A DNA stretch of 64,000 nt from Alentia gelatinosa (lineage: Eukaryota; Annelida; Polychaeta; Phyllodocida; Polynoidae), in assembly GCA_950022655.1 (NCBI GenBank), contig OX465584.1, forward strand, positions 65,492,937-65,556,936. Reading direction: 5' to 3'. The position numbers and the translations under genes were made by a program. This document shows, one piece after another, positions 1 through 8,700 of the stretch (the stretch's first letter is position 1; every line of letters starts with the position of its first letter). The notes under the pieces were generated by a model, which saw only the letters and a list, made by a program, of their open reading frames with translations, was not told the origin of the DNA and searched no databases.

Positions 1-73
1 TCCACAAAGGATCTGAAAAATATTATTTTTTTACCCTCTAGGTCTGAAGTGCTGTCAAATTCTGAATATCGAC

Positions 74-148
74 CATATATATATATATATATATATATGT
101 TAGAAGCTAGATCATTATTGCTCTTAATTCTGAGATTTGTCCTGCCAG

Positions 149-243
<95 letters not shown>
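74..243. repeat. Microsatellites (AT)n, then (TC)n-(TA)n
   Basis: A short AT run (about 74-98) is followed, after about 50 bp of unique sequence, by a compound tract of TC repeats (about 150-203) that passes directly into TA repeats (about 203-243). Any reading frame through it is low-complexity translation, not a gene. Confidence 0.97.
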
Positions 244-246
<3 letters not shown>

Positions 247-930
247 CTAGTTGTCTTGGACGGAGGTTAATAATAGTAATACATAGATATAGATCTATAG
301 ATCAATGTGTGATCCGTACCTTACAGAGGTGACGCCTGTAGCGCCAATAGCGGGGTTGGCCGTCAGTAGCGCCACCTGGGTTTATAGACAAATATACCCG
401 GGAGTTTATCTTTACAATACATATATATATCCACAATTATGAATCTAGCCATGAAATATTAAAAAAAAAATTTAAAAAAAAGTAGTCATATGCCATCAAA
501 CTAACTTCAGTGATTGTCTTGAAACATTCCCATTTCAATACGCTAACAACAAGTTGTTCATTTTCGATATCGAATCTAATCGATATTATACATCGCTTTA
601 GAATTGACTTTTTGTGTTAGTTCTTTATTGTGAACTCTCACCTCAGTGAGTTTTTCAGTTACAATGTTTTGATATCATCACTACATATACAACACTTCCT
701 ATCAGTACATCAAAGTTATTACAAATAATGAGAGAACAGTTGGATGAATAAGATGAAGATAACAATATGTATGTGATTCAATCATGGTAGCAAATGAATA
801 TCATAAGTTCTTCCGATTAAATAACAGTTATTTCATTTCAAAGATCTTCCTCTTTTGTTTATCATGTCAAGTTTTACATAAATAAAACCACACTGAGGAG
901 AAAAAAAGGAGAAAGTTGAGAACAAAACGG
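244..930. other. No gene recognised
   Basis: AT-rich unique-looking sequence. I see no long reading frame, tRNA-like box or inverted-repeat element in it. Confidence 0.6.
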
Positions 931-933
931 AAA

Positions 934-996
934 TGACGTCATTGCGCAGGCGCACTAAAAGATGGCGTCTTTGTGAGAGCGAGGCTCACTTCCGGT
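934..996. promoter_or_regulatory. TATA-less promoter-like cluster: CRE, NRF1, YY1, ETS
   Basis: Within about 60 bp there is a palindromic CRE (TGACGTCA, 934-941), an NRF1-type word (TGCGCAGGCGCA, 943-954), a YY1-like AAGATGGCG (about 959) and an ETS word (ACTTCCGG, about 988). This combination is typical of CpG-island housekeeping promoters in animals. The following GC-rich stretch to about 1080 could be a 5' exon, but I cannot identify a coding sequence or splice sites with confidence. Transcription direction is unknown. Confidence 0.5.
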
Positions 997-1349
997 AGAT
1001 GCGCGCGCAGCTGAACCCGGGTTGGCCGGAAACAGGTTCACAAAGCCCTGTCCGCGAAGCCCATCTTTGTTGTTTGAGGGAATGGGAAAAAAAGGTAAAC
1101 TGTAAAATATTCACAGACTTGACTTCATATCAAATCAATGGTTCTGACAGGAATAGTCGAATACTTCATTCGTTGAATAGGAAGGGAAAGACGTTGAAAT
1201 CTGGAGGGAAATACCTCGAGGCAGGGGGTTGATTTCCTCCGGGCGTCGTAGATATCCCCCGAGGAATAATCAAAGATAATGATGGGAAGGTGTTCAAACC
1301 CTGAAACATGATGACAAAAGAAAACTGGCTTTGGTCGGTCAGCCGGCCG

Positions 1350-1917
1350 GTAGGGAGGTCGGAGGGAGGGACAGAAGGAGGCACAGAGAGAGGAAGGGAG
1401 GGACTGACGGACGGACGGAGGAGGGAGGGAGGGAGGGATGAAGGGAGGAGGGAGGTATGGAGGTTGGGAAGAGGGGGTACGGAGGAGGGACAGACAGAGA
1501 GGGAGGGACGGAGGGACGGACGAACGGAGGAGGGACAGAGAGAGAGGGAGGGACGTAGGGAGGGAGAGAGGGAGAGAGGAGGGAGGGACGAAGGGAGGGA
1601 TGGACAGATGGGGTGACAGACAGAAGGGGGAGGAGAGAGGGAGGCAGGAGAGAAGTAGGGAAGAGGGAGGGAGGAGGGAAGGAGGAAGGGAGGAGGAGGG
1701 AGGTTAGAGGGAGGGAGGTAGGAGGGAGGAGGGAGGAAGGAGGAACGGAAGGAGGGAGGGAGGAGGAAGGGAGGAGAGAGGGAGAAGGGAGGGAGGGAGG
1801 AGGGAAGGAGGAGGGAGGTTAGAGGGAGGGAGGGAGGGAGGGAAAAGGGAGGCAGGGAGGGAGGAGGGAGGAACGGAGGGAGGGAGGAATGGAGGGAGGG
1901 AGGAATGGAGGGAGGAA
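1350..1917 (+). repeat. Polypurine GGGA/GGAGGA microsatellite, left part
   Basis: A strongly strand-asymmetric purine tract made of variants of GGGAGGGA and GGAGGAAC. It is the left half of a tract interrupted by the LINE; the right half resumes at 7871. Frames on both strands (Arg/Glu/Gly-rich or Pro/Ser/Leu-rich) are artefacts of composition. Confidence 0.95.
1908..1917 (+). repeat. Candidate target-site duplication, left copy
   Basis: The 10-mer GAGGGAGGAA just before the LINE is repeated directly after its poly(A) at 7871-7880. This is what target-primed reverse transcription would leave. The target is itself repetitive, so the match could be partly chance. Confidence 0.5.
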
Positions 1918-2063
1918 ATGGGGAGTGGTATGTAGGTCGTAAGACGCATACAGGGGTAGCAGAGTACCATATGGCTATAATAACAAGGATCTAAGTCGAC
2001 ACAAGGCAAGATCAATGTAACAAGAGGTGTATAAAGGTATCAAGTACAACTCGGATTCCTGCA

Positions 2064-3383
2064 ATGCCCCCAAGACTTACTCGGGCGTCGAGATCAGAGC
2101 AAGTTACAGAAACAAACTTACCGGCATCGGAAGCATCCAAGATGGCGGCGAAAGGAGACATAAAGACACCCCAGAAAACGAATGACGAACTTTGGACACT
2201 ACTCCAGTCGATAAGTAATAACTTTGAAGACCAAAAGGTATCCAACAAAAAGGCACTGGATGAGATAAACGGAAATCTAGGTGACATCAAATCTCAAAAC
2301 ACCACTCTGACTAATGAACTCACATGTATGGCGAGCCAAGTAAACAGAAATACGGAACTGCTAACTGAACATGAAGCAAAAATTGTCGAGAATGAAACCG
2401 AGATCGCTGAGCTCAAACAGGAAAAACTTAAACTTAGGGATGACAAAAAACGGAACAATATCATAATAGAAGGCCTACCGGAAACTGTGAACCATGTTAA
2501 AAGGGACTGTTACGACTTTCTGGAATATCTAGGCACTGACTTCAGAACTGACGACATTGAAGCCTGTTACAGAATGGGACCGGAGCCACAAGATCCAAAC
2601 AACATAACAAAAATTCGACCCGTAATGATGAAGTTGAAAAATTCATCGCAGAAGGGCTCCATTTATAGGAACGTGCACAAACTAAAAGACCAAGCAAAAT
2701 ATAATAAGATACATGTGAATGACGACCTGTCTCCAGAGGAGGCACGCATGCGAAGAGACATGAGAGAAATCGCCGAAAAAGCAAAGTCAATACACATAGA
2801 CTGCAAAGTAAGAGGTACCACCATCATCCTCAAGGGGAAAAGATATCTACCAGCCCAACTCCATTTACTACCCGAAGAACTCCAGCTGCACAAAGTAAAA
2901 ATCAGAGAGACAAAGGATGGCTTTGCCTTCCAAGGCCATCACGCCTTCTTATCAAATCTATTTCCGATTGAGGTAGAAACCAAACTCGGCACATTCAAAT
3001 CCGCCGAAGCCGCATATATTGCGGAACAGGCCTCCCATACGGGGCATAAGGATATGATCCCGCAGCTAATGAAATGCAAGGACGCATACAGTGCAAAAAA
3101 GATGGGAAAATCTCTGCCGAAACCAACAACATGGCTAAACAATAAGGTTGGCTGTATGCAAAATATCGTCACCGGAAAATTCACCCAGAACCCATCTATC
3201 ATGACGAAACTCCAAGAACTTCAAGGCCACTTGTACGAAGCAACAGGTGACACGGAATTCGGCTGCGGAGTACCACTGCGAAAGAGCACCACCATAGATC
3301 AGACATCTATCAAAGGAAAAAACGCACTGGGAGTTATACTCGAAAAGATTAGAGACGACCACGCCAGAACAGTGGACAAATAA
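2064..3383 (+). CDS. LINE ORF1: coiled coil, RRM-like region, C-terminal NADAR (YbiA-like) domain
   Basis: 439 residues. Residues about 50-130 are charged and heptad-like (coiled coil, probably for multimerisation). From about 133 (RNNIIIEGLPE) to about 280 lies the RRM-plus-C-terminal arrangement common in LINE ORF1 RNA-binding proteins, with a YRMG block and a VNDDLSPEE block. Residues about 285-434 match the NADAR/DUF1768 fold: an opening FxSNLFP-type block (FLSNLFP), a SAEAAYIAEQA block with the conserved glutamate, KFTQNPSI, LYEATGDTEFGCG and GKNALGVILEKIR near the end. NADAR proteins act on ADP-ribose conjugates; some are reported to remove ADP-ribose from guanine in DNA. An inferred role here is to counter host ADP-ribosylation during integration, or simply to bind an ADP-ribosyl ligand. 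The ATG was chosen because the coiled-coil head follows it and no longer in-frame start is evident. The SGNH-like ORF starts 14 nt after the stop. Confidence 0.88.
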   Translation: MPPRLTRASRSEQVTETNLPASEASKMAAKGDIKTPQKTNDELWTLLQSISNNFEDQKVSNKKALDEINGNLGDIKSQNTTLTNELTCMASQVNRNTELLTEHEAKIVENETEIAELKQEKLKLRDDKKRNNIIIEGLPETVNHVKRDCYDFLEYLGTDFRTDDIEACYRMGPEPQDPNNITKIRPVMMKLKNSSQKGSIYRNVHKLKDQAKYNKIHVNDDLSPEEARMRRDMREIAEKAKSIHIDCKVRGTTIILKGKRYLPAQLHLLPEELQLHKVKIRETKDGFAFQGHHAFLSNLFPIEVETKLGTFKSAEAAYIAEQASHTGHKDMIPQLMKCKDAYSAKKMGKSLPKPTTWLNNKVGCMQNIVTGKFTQNPSIMTKLQELQGHLYEATGDTEFGCGVPLRKSTTIDQTSIKGKNALGVILEKIRDDHARTVDK

Positions 3384-3397
3384 TCATCGATACAACC

Positions 3398-4045
3398 ATG
3401 AACATTGTGATCATAGCAGACTCCCGTGGATATAAATTATATCCTCATCTACAACGTACCCAACCGGACTTCATTTCAACCAACACGGTTAAGGTTTATG
3501 CGGTCGGGGGTGCTTCCATTACAAGGTCAGTTAATAGTTTTATAAACTCAAAGGAACCAAACGCAGACAAGGTCGACTACATTCTAATAATGAGTGGGGT
3601 TAACAACCTCACGACTCGCAACCATGAGGGTACTGTTAAACTGGCCTTCACTGAGGTAGGAACCCTTGTTAACACCATTACAGATGAGTTTATTGAAACT
3701 AGAGACGTGCTTCAACCCTATGCCAACAATGTAATTATTGCTTACCAAATAGGCATGAGTCTTAGATCATACAATATCTTTACCAAAGCACCCCTGTACC
3801 CACAAATCGACCAAGACCAAGAAACTCTAGACGCAGGAATCAAAGCCCTTAACCACACAATTGCCATACTGAACAAAGAACAAGACTTCATAAGTCCACG
3901 CATCCATTCTACTGTACACTTTAGAATGGGCAACACCAATTATAATACCTATGGCCGCCTGTACGATGGCCTTCATCCTAAATCAGACCTCCTAGACTAC
4001 TGGGCAAAGTGTGTTGCAAAAACATTCTCAAACCTCTCTAATTGA
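3398..4045 (+). CDS. LINE second ORF: SGNH/GDSL-hydrolase-like protein
   Basis: 215 residues. The start (NIVIIADSRG) matches SGNH block I, with Ser9 as the predicted nucleophile. VGGAS (residues 36-40) fits block II, SGVNNLT (66-72) resembles the block III GxND motif, and DGLHPKSD (190-197) supplies the block V Asp190/His193 pair. The length is normal for a one-domain SGNH esterase. In CR1/L2-type LINEs such an esterase is usually fused into ORF1; here it is a separate frame 14 nt after ORF1's stop, so translation probably needs reinitiation or coupled termination-initiation. No signal peptide or membrane segment is visible. Its natural substrate is unknown; roles in lipid or RNP association have been proposed for LINE esterases. 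All predicted catalytic residues are present. Confidence 0.8.
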   Translation: MNIVIIADSRGYKLYPHLQRTQPDFISTNTVKVYAVGGASITRSVNSFINSKEPNADKVDYILIMSGVNNLTTRNHEGTVKLAFTEVGTLVNTITDEFIETRDVLQPYANNVIIAYQIGMSLRSYNIFTKAPLYPQIDQDQETLDAGIKALNHTIAILNKEQDFISPRIHSTVHFRMGNTNYNTYGRLYDGLHPKSDLLDYWAKCVAKTFSNLSN

Positions 4046-4613
4046 AATCTACTATAAACAGTGTGTCACGGGTGGTTAAAGCCGAGCCCGTCCCATAGGG
4101 GAGACTTGGTCACCCCCCCCCCTTGACCCATTGCGTATAATTAGATATACTAGAGTGATGATCGTATTGGCTATGCTACATAGAACCCAGGCCCGTCCCA
4201 TAGGGGAGACCTGGTTTACTTACTTACTTACCTACTTAAATTATCTATATGACGCCGCTATGATGCAATCATCAATCTGGTATATGGATCAACCTTGATC
4301 CAGAAGTTATTGCCATGTTACCTGCCTCCTTGTAAGGAATCGCAGCTTTTTTTCTTTGATATTTATAACTCTTATTTGGCCAAGATACGCGCACACACGT
4401 ACCCTGCGACCTTAGACGTCGATGCAGGACTCAGTTTGTGAGTATCTAAAATCTTCTTTACTGCAACTTATATTTTGTGTAGAACTTAAGCATGATCCAA
4501 CTAAACAATGTACTGCTTTCTAATGTGTGTCTTATGAATGGGGGGAGGTGGCAGTTTTGCTGCCGGTCACATTCTACTCGGTTGATTGACTCACTTGAAA
4601 AATTTCGATTTAA
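4046..4613 (+). other. Spacer between the SGNH ORF and ORF2, with a duplicated structured word
   Basis: No frame of note. A near-identical 24-nt segment occurs twice (about 4086-4110 and 4191-4214). Each contains CCCGTCCCATAGGGGAGAC, which can fold as a small hairpin (TCCC/GGGA), and each is followed by TTGGT or CTGGT. A C-run (about 4111-4122) and a short TTAC repeat (about 4215-4236) also lie here. The length is unusual for a LINE inter-ORF spacer, and the segment could help ORF2 translation; that is inference. Confidence 0.6.
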
Positions 4614-7493
4614 ATGATTGTATACACAGGGGGGAAAAGGTTGAAAATAGTTCATTACAATGTAAGAAGCCTTTGGTCTAAAATAGACCCTATTCATTGC
4701 TACTTGACGGAATCGGACATTGATATTATGTGTGTGACTGAATCATGGTTAAAAGAGGCGATGCCTACTTATCTGGTTGACATCCCAGGATACTCCTTTT
4801 ATAGAAACGATAGAAACTGGTCGGAAGATGGTGAAACAAAGATAAAAACTGGAGGGGGGGTGGGGGTATATGTTAAAGATCACCTGGAGGTAAAAATAGA
4901 GAACCTTTCGACCCTAAATAAAAATAGTAAAGACATGGAAAGCTTCTGGCTCGAACTTAATCTACCTTTCACAAAACGCATTGTTATTGGAAATATATAC
5001 AGATCACCAGATGGAAACTACAATACTTTTTGCACTATGTTAAACTCAAACATCCAAGAGGCTTCTGCCCTGGGAACATGTGACTTATATATTCTAGGTG
5101 ATATAAATATAGACTATTTAGATAAAAAAGATCCTAGCTTTAAAGAACTGAAAAAAGTTGAACAAATGAACGGAATTAACCAACTTATTAGTGAACCCAC
5201 AAGGCATGGCCAAAAGGACAGTTGCCTAGACCACTGTTACTCCAATAATAATAATTATATAGATGTAGGTCTTACAGGCTGTAAATTTAGTGATCACGAA
5301 GGCATTTTTATTGTAAGACAAAAACCAAAAATCAAAAAAGAAAAAACTACCTTCTTAGGCCGCTCAAAAAGACACTATGACTTTAGTGAGTTTAAACGGT
5401 TACTACTAAGCGAAAATTGGAACAATTACTTCGACATACTGGACCCAAACAAACTCTGGGATATTTTATATACCTCCATTTTAAGGAACCTAGACAGACT
5501 ATGCCCGACAAAAGAGTTTAGAGTAAATAAAATTAGAGAAGATTGGATAACAAACGAAGTAATTGAACTAATCAAAGAAAAGGACAGGCTACTGAGACGA
5601 GCGAAACGAACAAATAAACCTGAAGATTGGGACCGAGCCCGACTCTCGAGAAACAGTACAAATAGGTTAATCAAACAAGCAAAATCATCTTTTATCAAAA
5701 ATTCCCTAGAAGAAAATAAGTCAAACAGCAAAAAATTTTGGAGTACAATTTCTGGACTCGTCAAAGACGGTGGAAATTCTAAATCAAATATCAAACTAAG
5801 AGATCAAGTAAATGACGAAGAAGTAAAAACAGAAGATACGGCTGAGTTCATTAATAATTATTTTACAAACATAGGCCCAACACTTGCAGAACAACATAAC
5901 GAGATCTGGGACTATACAGGAACAGTAAACGAAAACAAACTTGAATCTATTAACACATCCAAACCAGAGGTTTTGAAATATCTTAATCAAATTGAAATAA
6001 GTAAAGCATCCTCCGTTAAGGACATCACTACCATGTATCTGAAAGATGCACTTATTATTTTATTACCCCAATTTACCTACCTTCTAAATGTATCGTTATC
6101 GAGTGGCATTTATCCAGCTGCATGGAAATTGGCTACCATCGTTCCGTTAAAAAAGGAAACAAACTCACATGACGTAAATAATCAGAGACCAATTTCTCTC
6201 CTCCCCATACCAGGTAAAATACTTGAAAAAATTATTCATCAACACACTATTGACTTCCTAGATAATAACAATATTATAACAAATACGCAATCAGGTTTTA
6301 GGAAAGGCTATTCGACAATCAGCACAATAGCGTCACTCTCATCTCATATTTTTCAAGCTATTAATCAAAACAATTTAACAATCTGCATTTATATTGATTT
6401 TAGGAAAGCTTTTGACACAATAAATCATAAAATTTTATTACAGAAATTACTTCACCTTGGAATATCCTCGACCCTACATGACTGGTACTCAGATTATTTA
6501 TCAAACCGCTTCCAGCAGACGGTGGCAAACAATGTGGTCTCGGATCCAAGATTGATCACCTGCGGGGTGCCTCAGGGATCGATCTTGGGTCCCTTGCTAT
6601 TTTTACTGTATATCAACGACCTGGAGACGTGTATAAAGTGTCGTCCAAATGGGAAGATGACTGGTCACCTTCTCTATGCGGACGACACAGTGTTATTCAG
6701 ATCGGGTTCCGACATGGATTTAATTTCAAGAGAACTGCAACAAGACCTGGACTCATTACAATCATGGTGTACCAAAAACAAACTTACAATCAATGTCAAG
6801 AAAACCAAGTCTGTTGTATATGGCACTAGACATGGTATAGCCAAAACACATCGTCCTGATCGGAACCTGTATCTGAATGAAAATGCCATTGCTTGGGTGC
6901 CCTCATATAAATACCTGGGAGTGACGCTTGATCAGCAAATGACCTTTAAACCACACATGAACAAGATCTGCGAACAGGTAAATCATAAACTGTATTTACT
7001 AAAAAAGATTCGTCCATACTTGACTATGCAAGCCTGTCTCCAGATTTACAAAGCTATGATCCTCCCAGTTATCGATTATGGGGATATTCTTTATGGTAAT
7101 TGTTCAAAAGTTGACTTGTACAAACTTCAAATAGCCCAAAATAATGCCCTAAGAATAATCACTGGGGCAATTCCGCTCACAAATGTTGACTTATTGCATC
7201 GTTCAACCCAGCTACCATACCTATGTCGGCGTCGTGATGTTCATGTAGCAACCTTTATGTACAACAACTTAAAAAACTTAGACCTTTTACAGAAACCAGT
7301 AAGAACAACCAGGAAAACTCAAGCACCAACCTTTATAATTACCAAACCAAACAACCAGACTTTTACTAGGAATGTATACTTTTACGGTGCACAGACTTGG
7401 AACGATTTACCTGTAGATGTACGTAACATTACATCTACAGAAGGATTCAAGAGGTATCAAAAAGACTCTCTACTATACATGGCTCCGAAATGA
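4614..7493 (+). CDS. LINE ORF2: AP-like endonuclease plus reverse transcriptase
   Basis: 959 residues. An N-terminal exonuclease-endonuclease-phosphatase domain (about 12-240) carries HYNVRSLW, the catalytic-glutamate block TESWLK, GDIN (about 162) and SDHEG (about 226). A linker to about 450 is followed by reverse transcriptase: RPISLLPIPGK, SGFRKGYST, the FRKAFDTINH block with its catalytic aspartate, GVPQGSILGPLLF and YADD (688-691), then TINVKKTK and YKYLGVTLD. The C terminus (to about 950) is the usual basic tail with the AQTWNDLP word. No RNase H is seen. All catalytic residues look intact. The ORF is read from the first ATG ahead of the endonuclease start; the domain begins within 15 residues, so few residues are uncertain. 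It nicks DNA and copies the LINE RNA in the nucleus by target-primed reverse transcription. Confidence 0.95.
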   Translation: MIVYTGGKRLKIVHYNVRSLWSKIDPIHCYLTESDIDIMCVTESWLKEAMPTYLVDIPGYSFYRNDRNWSEDGETKIKTGGGVGVYVKDHLEVKIENLSTLNKNSKDMESFWLELNLPFTKRIVIGNIYRSPDGNYNTFCTMLNSNIQEASALGTCDLYILGDINIDYLDKKDPSFKELKKVEQMNGINQLISEPTRHGQKDSCLDHCYSNNNNYIDVGLTGCKFSDHEGIFIVRQKPKIKKEKTTFLGRSKRHYDFSEFKRLLLSENWNNYFDILDPNKLWDILYTSILRNLDRLCPTKEFRVNKIREDWITNEVIELIKEKDRLLRRAKRTNKPEDWDRARLSRNSTNRLIKQAKSSFIKNSLEENKSNSKKFWSTISGLVKDGGNSKSNIKLRDQVNDEEVKTEDTAEFINNYFTNIGPTLAEQHNEIWDYTGTVNENKLESINTSKPEVLKYLNQIEISKASSVKDITTMYLKDALIILLPQFTYLLNVSLSSGIYPAAWKLATIVPLKKETNSHDVNNQRPISLLPIPGKILEKIIHQHTIDFLDNNNIITNTQSGFRKGYSTISTIASLSSHIFQAINQNNLTICIYIDFRKAFDTINHKILLQKLLHLGISSTLHDWYSDYLSNRFQQTVANNVVSDPRLITCGVPQGSILGPLLFLLYINDLETCIKCRPNGKMTGHLLYADDTVLFRSGSDMDLISRELQQDLDSLQSWCTKNKLTINVKKTKSVVYGTRHGIAKTHRPDRNLYLNENAIAWVPSYKYLGVTLDQQMTFKPHMNKICEQVNHKLYLLKKIRPYLTMQACLQIYKAMILPVIDYGDILYGNCSKVDLYKLQIAQNNALRIITGAIPLTNVDLLHRSTQLPYLCRRRDVHVATFMYNNLKNLDLLQKPVRTTRKTQAPTFIITKPNNQTFTRNVYFYGAQTWNDLPVDVRNITSTEGFKRYQKDSLLYMAPK

Positions 7494-7870
7494 TCAATTG
7501 ATCTACAGATCTTAAAGCTTTTGTAACAGGACTGTTTTCTCTTTTCTTACTATGTTACATTATCAACCTGTTGACTAATAATCCCAACGGATAAGTCTGT
7601 CTACCTGTGTCAAACTATCAATAATCGAGTGTTGTGAGCCGGTTATTTGTCCATCTTGACCTGTTCCATTGTTGACATACGTTGTCATGAATCAAGTTCT
7701 ATGTTTTTTGGATCAATTGTAAATACGTTTGTACTTACCATCCCTCTTAAACAAAATGGATTACAACGAATATGTAGTTAACGAAACTGGGCGCACATTG
7801 AAACCAGCTCTAGGGCTGAGTGCGTTTTCCCAGTATAAATAAACGTTTCAAAAAAAAAAAAAAAAAAAAA
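7494..7870 (+). other. LINE 3' UTR and poly(A)
   Basis: The AT-rich UTR ends with AATAAACGTTTC followed by 20 A residues. The segment just before it (GGGCTGAGTGCG...AATAAACG) resembles the end of a truncated element at 51898-52145 (GGGACTGAGCATT...AATAAATG), which suggests related LINEs. Confidence 0.8.
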
Positions 7871-7955
7871 GAGGGAGGAACGGAGGGAAGGAGGAGGGAG
7901 GAACGGAGGAGAGAGGGAGGAGGGAGGGACGGATAGAGCGACGAAGAGAGAAAGT
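7871..7955 (+). repeat. Polypurine microsatellite, right part
   Basis: Continuation of the GGGA/GGAGGAAC tract interrupted by the LINE, starting with the second copy of GAGGGAGGAA. Confidence 0.9.
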
Positions 7956-8198
7956 TTCGCTGTATTGAGAGAAAGAACATTTTCCTAGAGCAAGATGATC
8001 GTAGGTTTATTCAACAATACAGGAATCTGTCCTGACTCAAGGGACAGTCTCCGAGTAATGTCCTGGGACATGTCCTAAAACATGATCTGTGTCCAATCTA
8101 TCATATATCTCACCAAGGATCGGACACGCCACCCGGGACAACATTTATAAACAAATTCTGTGGTAAGTCGTACACACTCTCCTTTATGATGATTATAT

Positions 8199-8700
8199 CT
8201 ATGTTATTACCCACCGATTACGGAGTCTCCATAGGAAATGTATAGGGCACCTAAATACAACTACCCGGAGATTCTGACATGTCAGAATCTCCTGCAGAAG
8301 ATTCCAGAAAAATAGTCCTGTCCATAATGAGGTCAAATCATCATGTACTTTGAAATAAGTTTCTTGAATGTTCATTCAATGTTAGTTATTTAGAAGCAAT
8401 CATAATAATCTCATTTATCATCAGAAATCATTGTAATAATACACTTTGCATGCTAAAAGTACAGGCTAATTACTGCCACGCTTAACAGTGCTGTGGTGTC
8501 TGGAACTAAATGAATTAAAGAAACATTTTTATTACAATAGATTTGTTATAATCTTGTAGGTGGGTAATAAATACAATAACGACTGGTTTTGTATACGAGT
8601 GACCGTAATCTCCTCGTAGCTAATCGCTCGGATATTACTACGCGTCAACTACTCGGAGATTACGGCCACTCGTATCAAAACCAGTCATTATTGTGTATGT
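8199..8700 (+). mobile_element. Family B bipartite foldback element, copy 1
   Basis: The left end TTATTACCCACC (about 8200) has an inverted copy GGTGGGTAATAA (about 8560-8572). Immediately right is a palindrome of about 44-bp arms (about 8575-8620 and 8652-8697) around a 29-nt spacer. The left end continues with GAGTCTCCATAGGAAATG, as in copy 2 at 43986. It encodes nothing. Confidence 0.75.

Larger units (their letters stand above)
1918..7870 (+). mobile_element. Full-length CR1/L2-type LINE with three ORFs
   Basis: The element runs from about 1918 to a 20-base poly(A) ending at 7870, and both flanks are the same polypurine microsatellite. Order: 5' UTR of about 146 bp, ORF1 (2064-3383), SGNH-like ORF (3398-4045), a 568-bp spacer, ORF2 (4614-7493), a 3' UTR of about 350 bp with AATAAA near its end, and poly(A). 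All three frames are free of stops and the boundaries look complete, so the insertion is probably young and may still be competent. An AAGATGGCGGC word (2139-2149) near the 5' end matches a YY1 site; YY1 sites direct initiation in mammalian L1, but here that role is inference. The EN-RT protein without visible RNase H fits the CR1/L2/Jockey group. Exact clade needs a tree. Confidence 0.9.

Noticed and set aside
1308..2015. Arg/Glu/Gly-rich and Pro/Ser-rich frames of 70-103 codons
   Set aside because: They are translations of a polypurine microsatellite on both strands, with no start context or domain.
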